Source: Candidatus Methylomirabilota bacterium
GTDB taxonomy: Bacteria; Methylomirabilota; Methylomirabilia; Methylomirabilales; 2-02-FULL-66-22
Length of the DNA stretch: 5,868 bases
Direction: 5' to 3'
NCBI GenBank assembly: GCA_016209725.1
Contig: JACQVO010000165.1
Span: 1-5,868 of the forward strand
Part shown: positions 5,576 through 5,868 of the stretch, in pieces
Layout: the number at the start of each line of letters is the position of its first letter
Numbering within the stretch: the stretch's first letter is position 1
Translations under genes and position numbers: made by a program
The notes under the pieces: generated by a model
The model's input: only the letters and a program-made list of their open reading frames with translations
Database searches by the model: none
Told to the model about the DNA's origin: nothing

Positions 5576-5868
5576 ATGACCCACAGCAGTTCGGTCCCGT
5601 CGGTGACCCGGGACGTCAGTCGGGCCCTCACGAAAGCCAGCCGGTCCAACTTCTCCTACGCCTTCCTCTTTCTTCCCAAGCGAAAGCGCGAGGCCCTCTA
5701 CGCCGTCTACGCCTTCTGCCGGGTCACCGATGACCTGGTGGACGAAGCCGTGGTCCCCTCGCCCAGCGCCGACCGGGTCCCCCGGCCCGCCTCCCCGCCG
5801 CCGGGGGGCGTCCACCTCCCCGCCGGCACCCCCATCGAGCGCCTGAAGGCCTGGCGAGCGGAGCTGGA
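5576..5868 (+). CDS. Squalene/phytoene synthase family protein, 3' end cut by the window edge
   Basis: This head-to-head prenyl synthase condenses two farnesyl or geranylgeranyl diphosphates to a C30 or C40 product for hopanoids or carotenoids. Ninety-seven codons are visible and the frame is open at the right edge. SNFSYAFLFLPKRKREAL (24-41) and YAVYAFCRVTDDLVDE (42-57) match the family start. DDLVD (52-56) is the first aspartate-rich metal/diphosphate site, and LKAWRAEL (90-97) matches the following helix. A Pro/Ala/Gly-rich stretch of about 29 residues (58-86) separates these blocks, longer than I expect for HpnC, HpnD or CrtB. ATG 5576 is the first start in frame after ispH; its Shine-Dalgarno is poor, so coupling to ispH transcription is likely. 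Which subfamily it is cannot be decided from this end alone. Confidence 0.9.
   Translation, partial: MTHSSSVPSVTRDVSRALTKASRSNFSYAFLFLPKRKREALYAVYAFCRVTDDLVDEAVVPSPSADRVPRPASPPPGGVHLPAGTPIERLKAWRAEL

Noticed and set aside
4460..5815. A 451-codon open frame on the - strand
   Set aside because: It is antisense to ispH and the prenyl synthase, both certain by motif. The Gly/His/Asp-rich translation is a shadow.

Overview
The window is GC-rich bacterial DNA with tightly packed genes. It combines a CHASE2-type class III nucleotide cyclase, a FecR/TPR protein, a small ABC-2 exporter, the MEP-pathway enzyme IspH and a squalene/phytoene synthase. This mix, and the wording of the cyclase and FecR proteins, reminds me of Candidatus Rokubacteria / NC10 (Methylomirabilota) or a deltaproteobacterial relative. 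That placement is recollection and inference, not a search result.

Layout. (1) Bases 1-1914, + strand: the C-terminal part of a membrane-bound nucleotide cyclase, cut by the left edge, followed by a secreted FecR-domain/TPR gene. The second gene looks broken: its pieces are spread over three reading frames, and a central segment seems to be missing. (2) Bases 1911-2067: a 157-bp MITE-like element with about 30-bp imperfect terminal inverted repeats. It carries an inner palindrome and sits exactly on the stop codon of the broken gene. (3) Bases 2071-4402: a two-gene ABC-2 exporter on the - strand (ATPase 3273-4214, permease 2124-3269, 3 nt apart). It is bracketed by two related GACAGG/GATAGC-type palindromic repeats. 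(4) Bases 4276-4510: a divergent control region. A near-consensus sigma70 promoter reads left into the exporter, a second one reads right into ispH, and the hexamer-repeat palindrome lies between them. (5) Bases 4517 to the right edge, + strand: an intact ispH with all its iron-sulfur and catalytic residues, then, after 93 nt, a squalene/phytoene synthase cut by the window edge. IspH makes IPP/DMAPP, and the synthase condenses two C15 or C20 prenyl diphosphates made from them, so these two genes form an isoprenoid (probably hopanoid or carotenoid) block.

The genes are of familiar families, and I see no convincing new multi-gene system. The interesting signals are structural. They are the decayed FecR/TPR gene beside a MITE, paired hexameric palindromes around the transporter, a cyclase whose usual substrate-selecting lysine is an aspartate, a probable stop-codon loss in that cyclase, and a proline-rich insertion in the prenyl synthase. 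No tRNA, rRNA or CRISPR array was seen.
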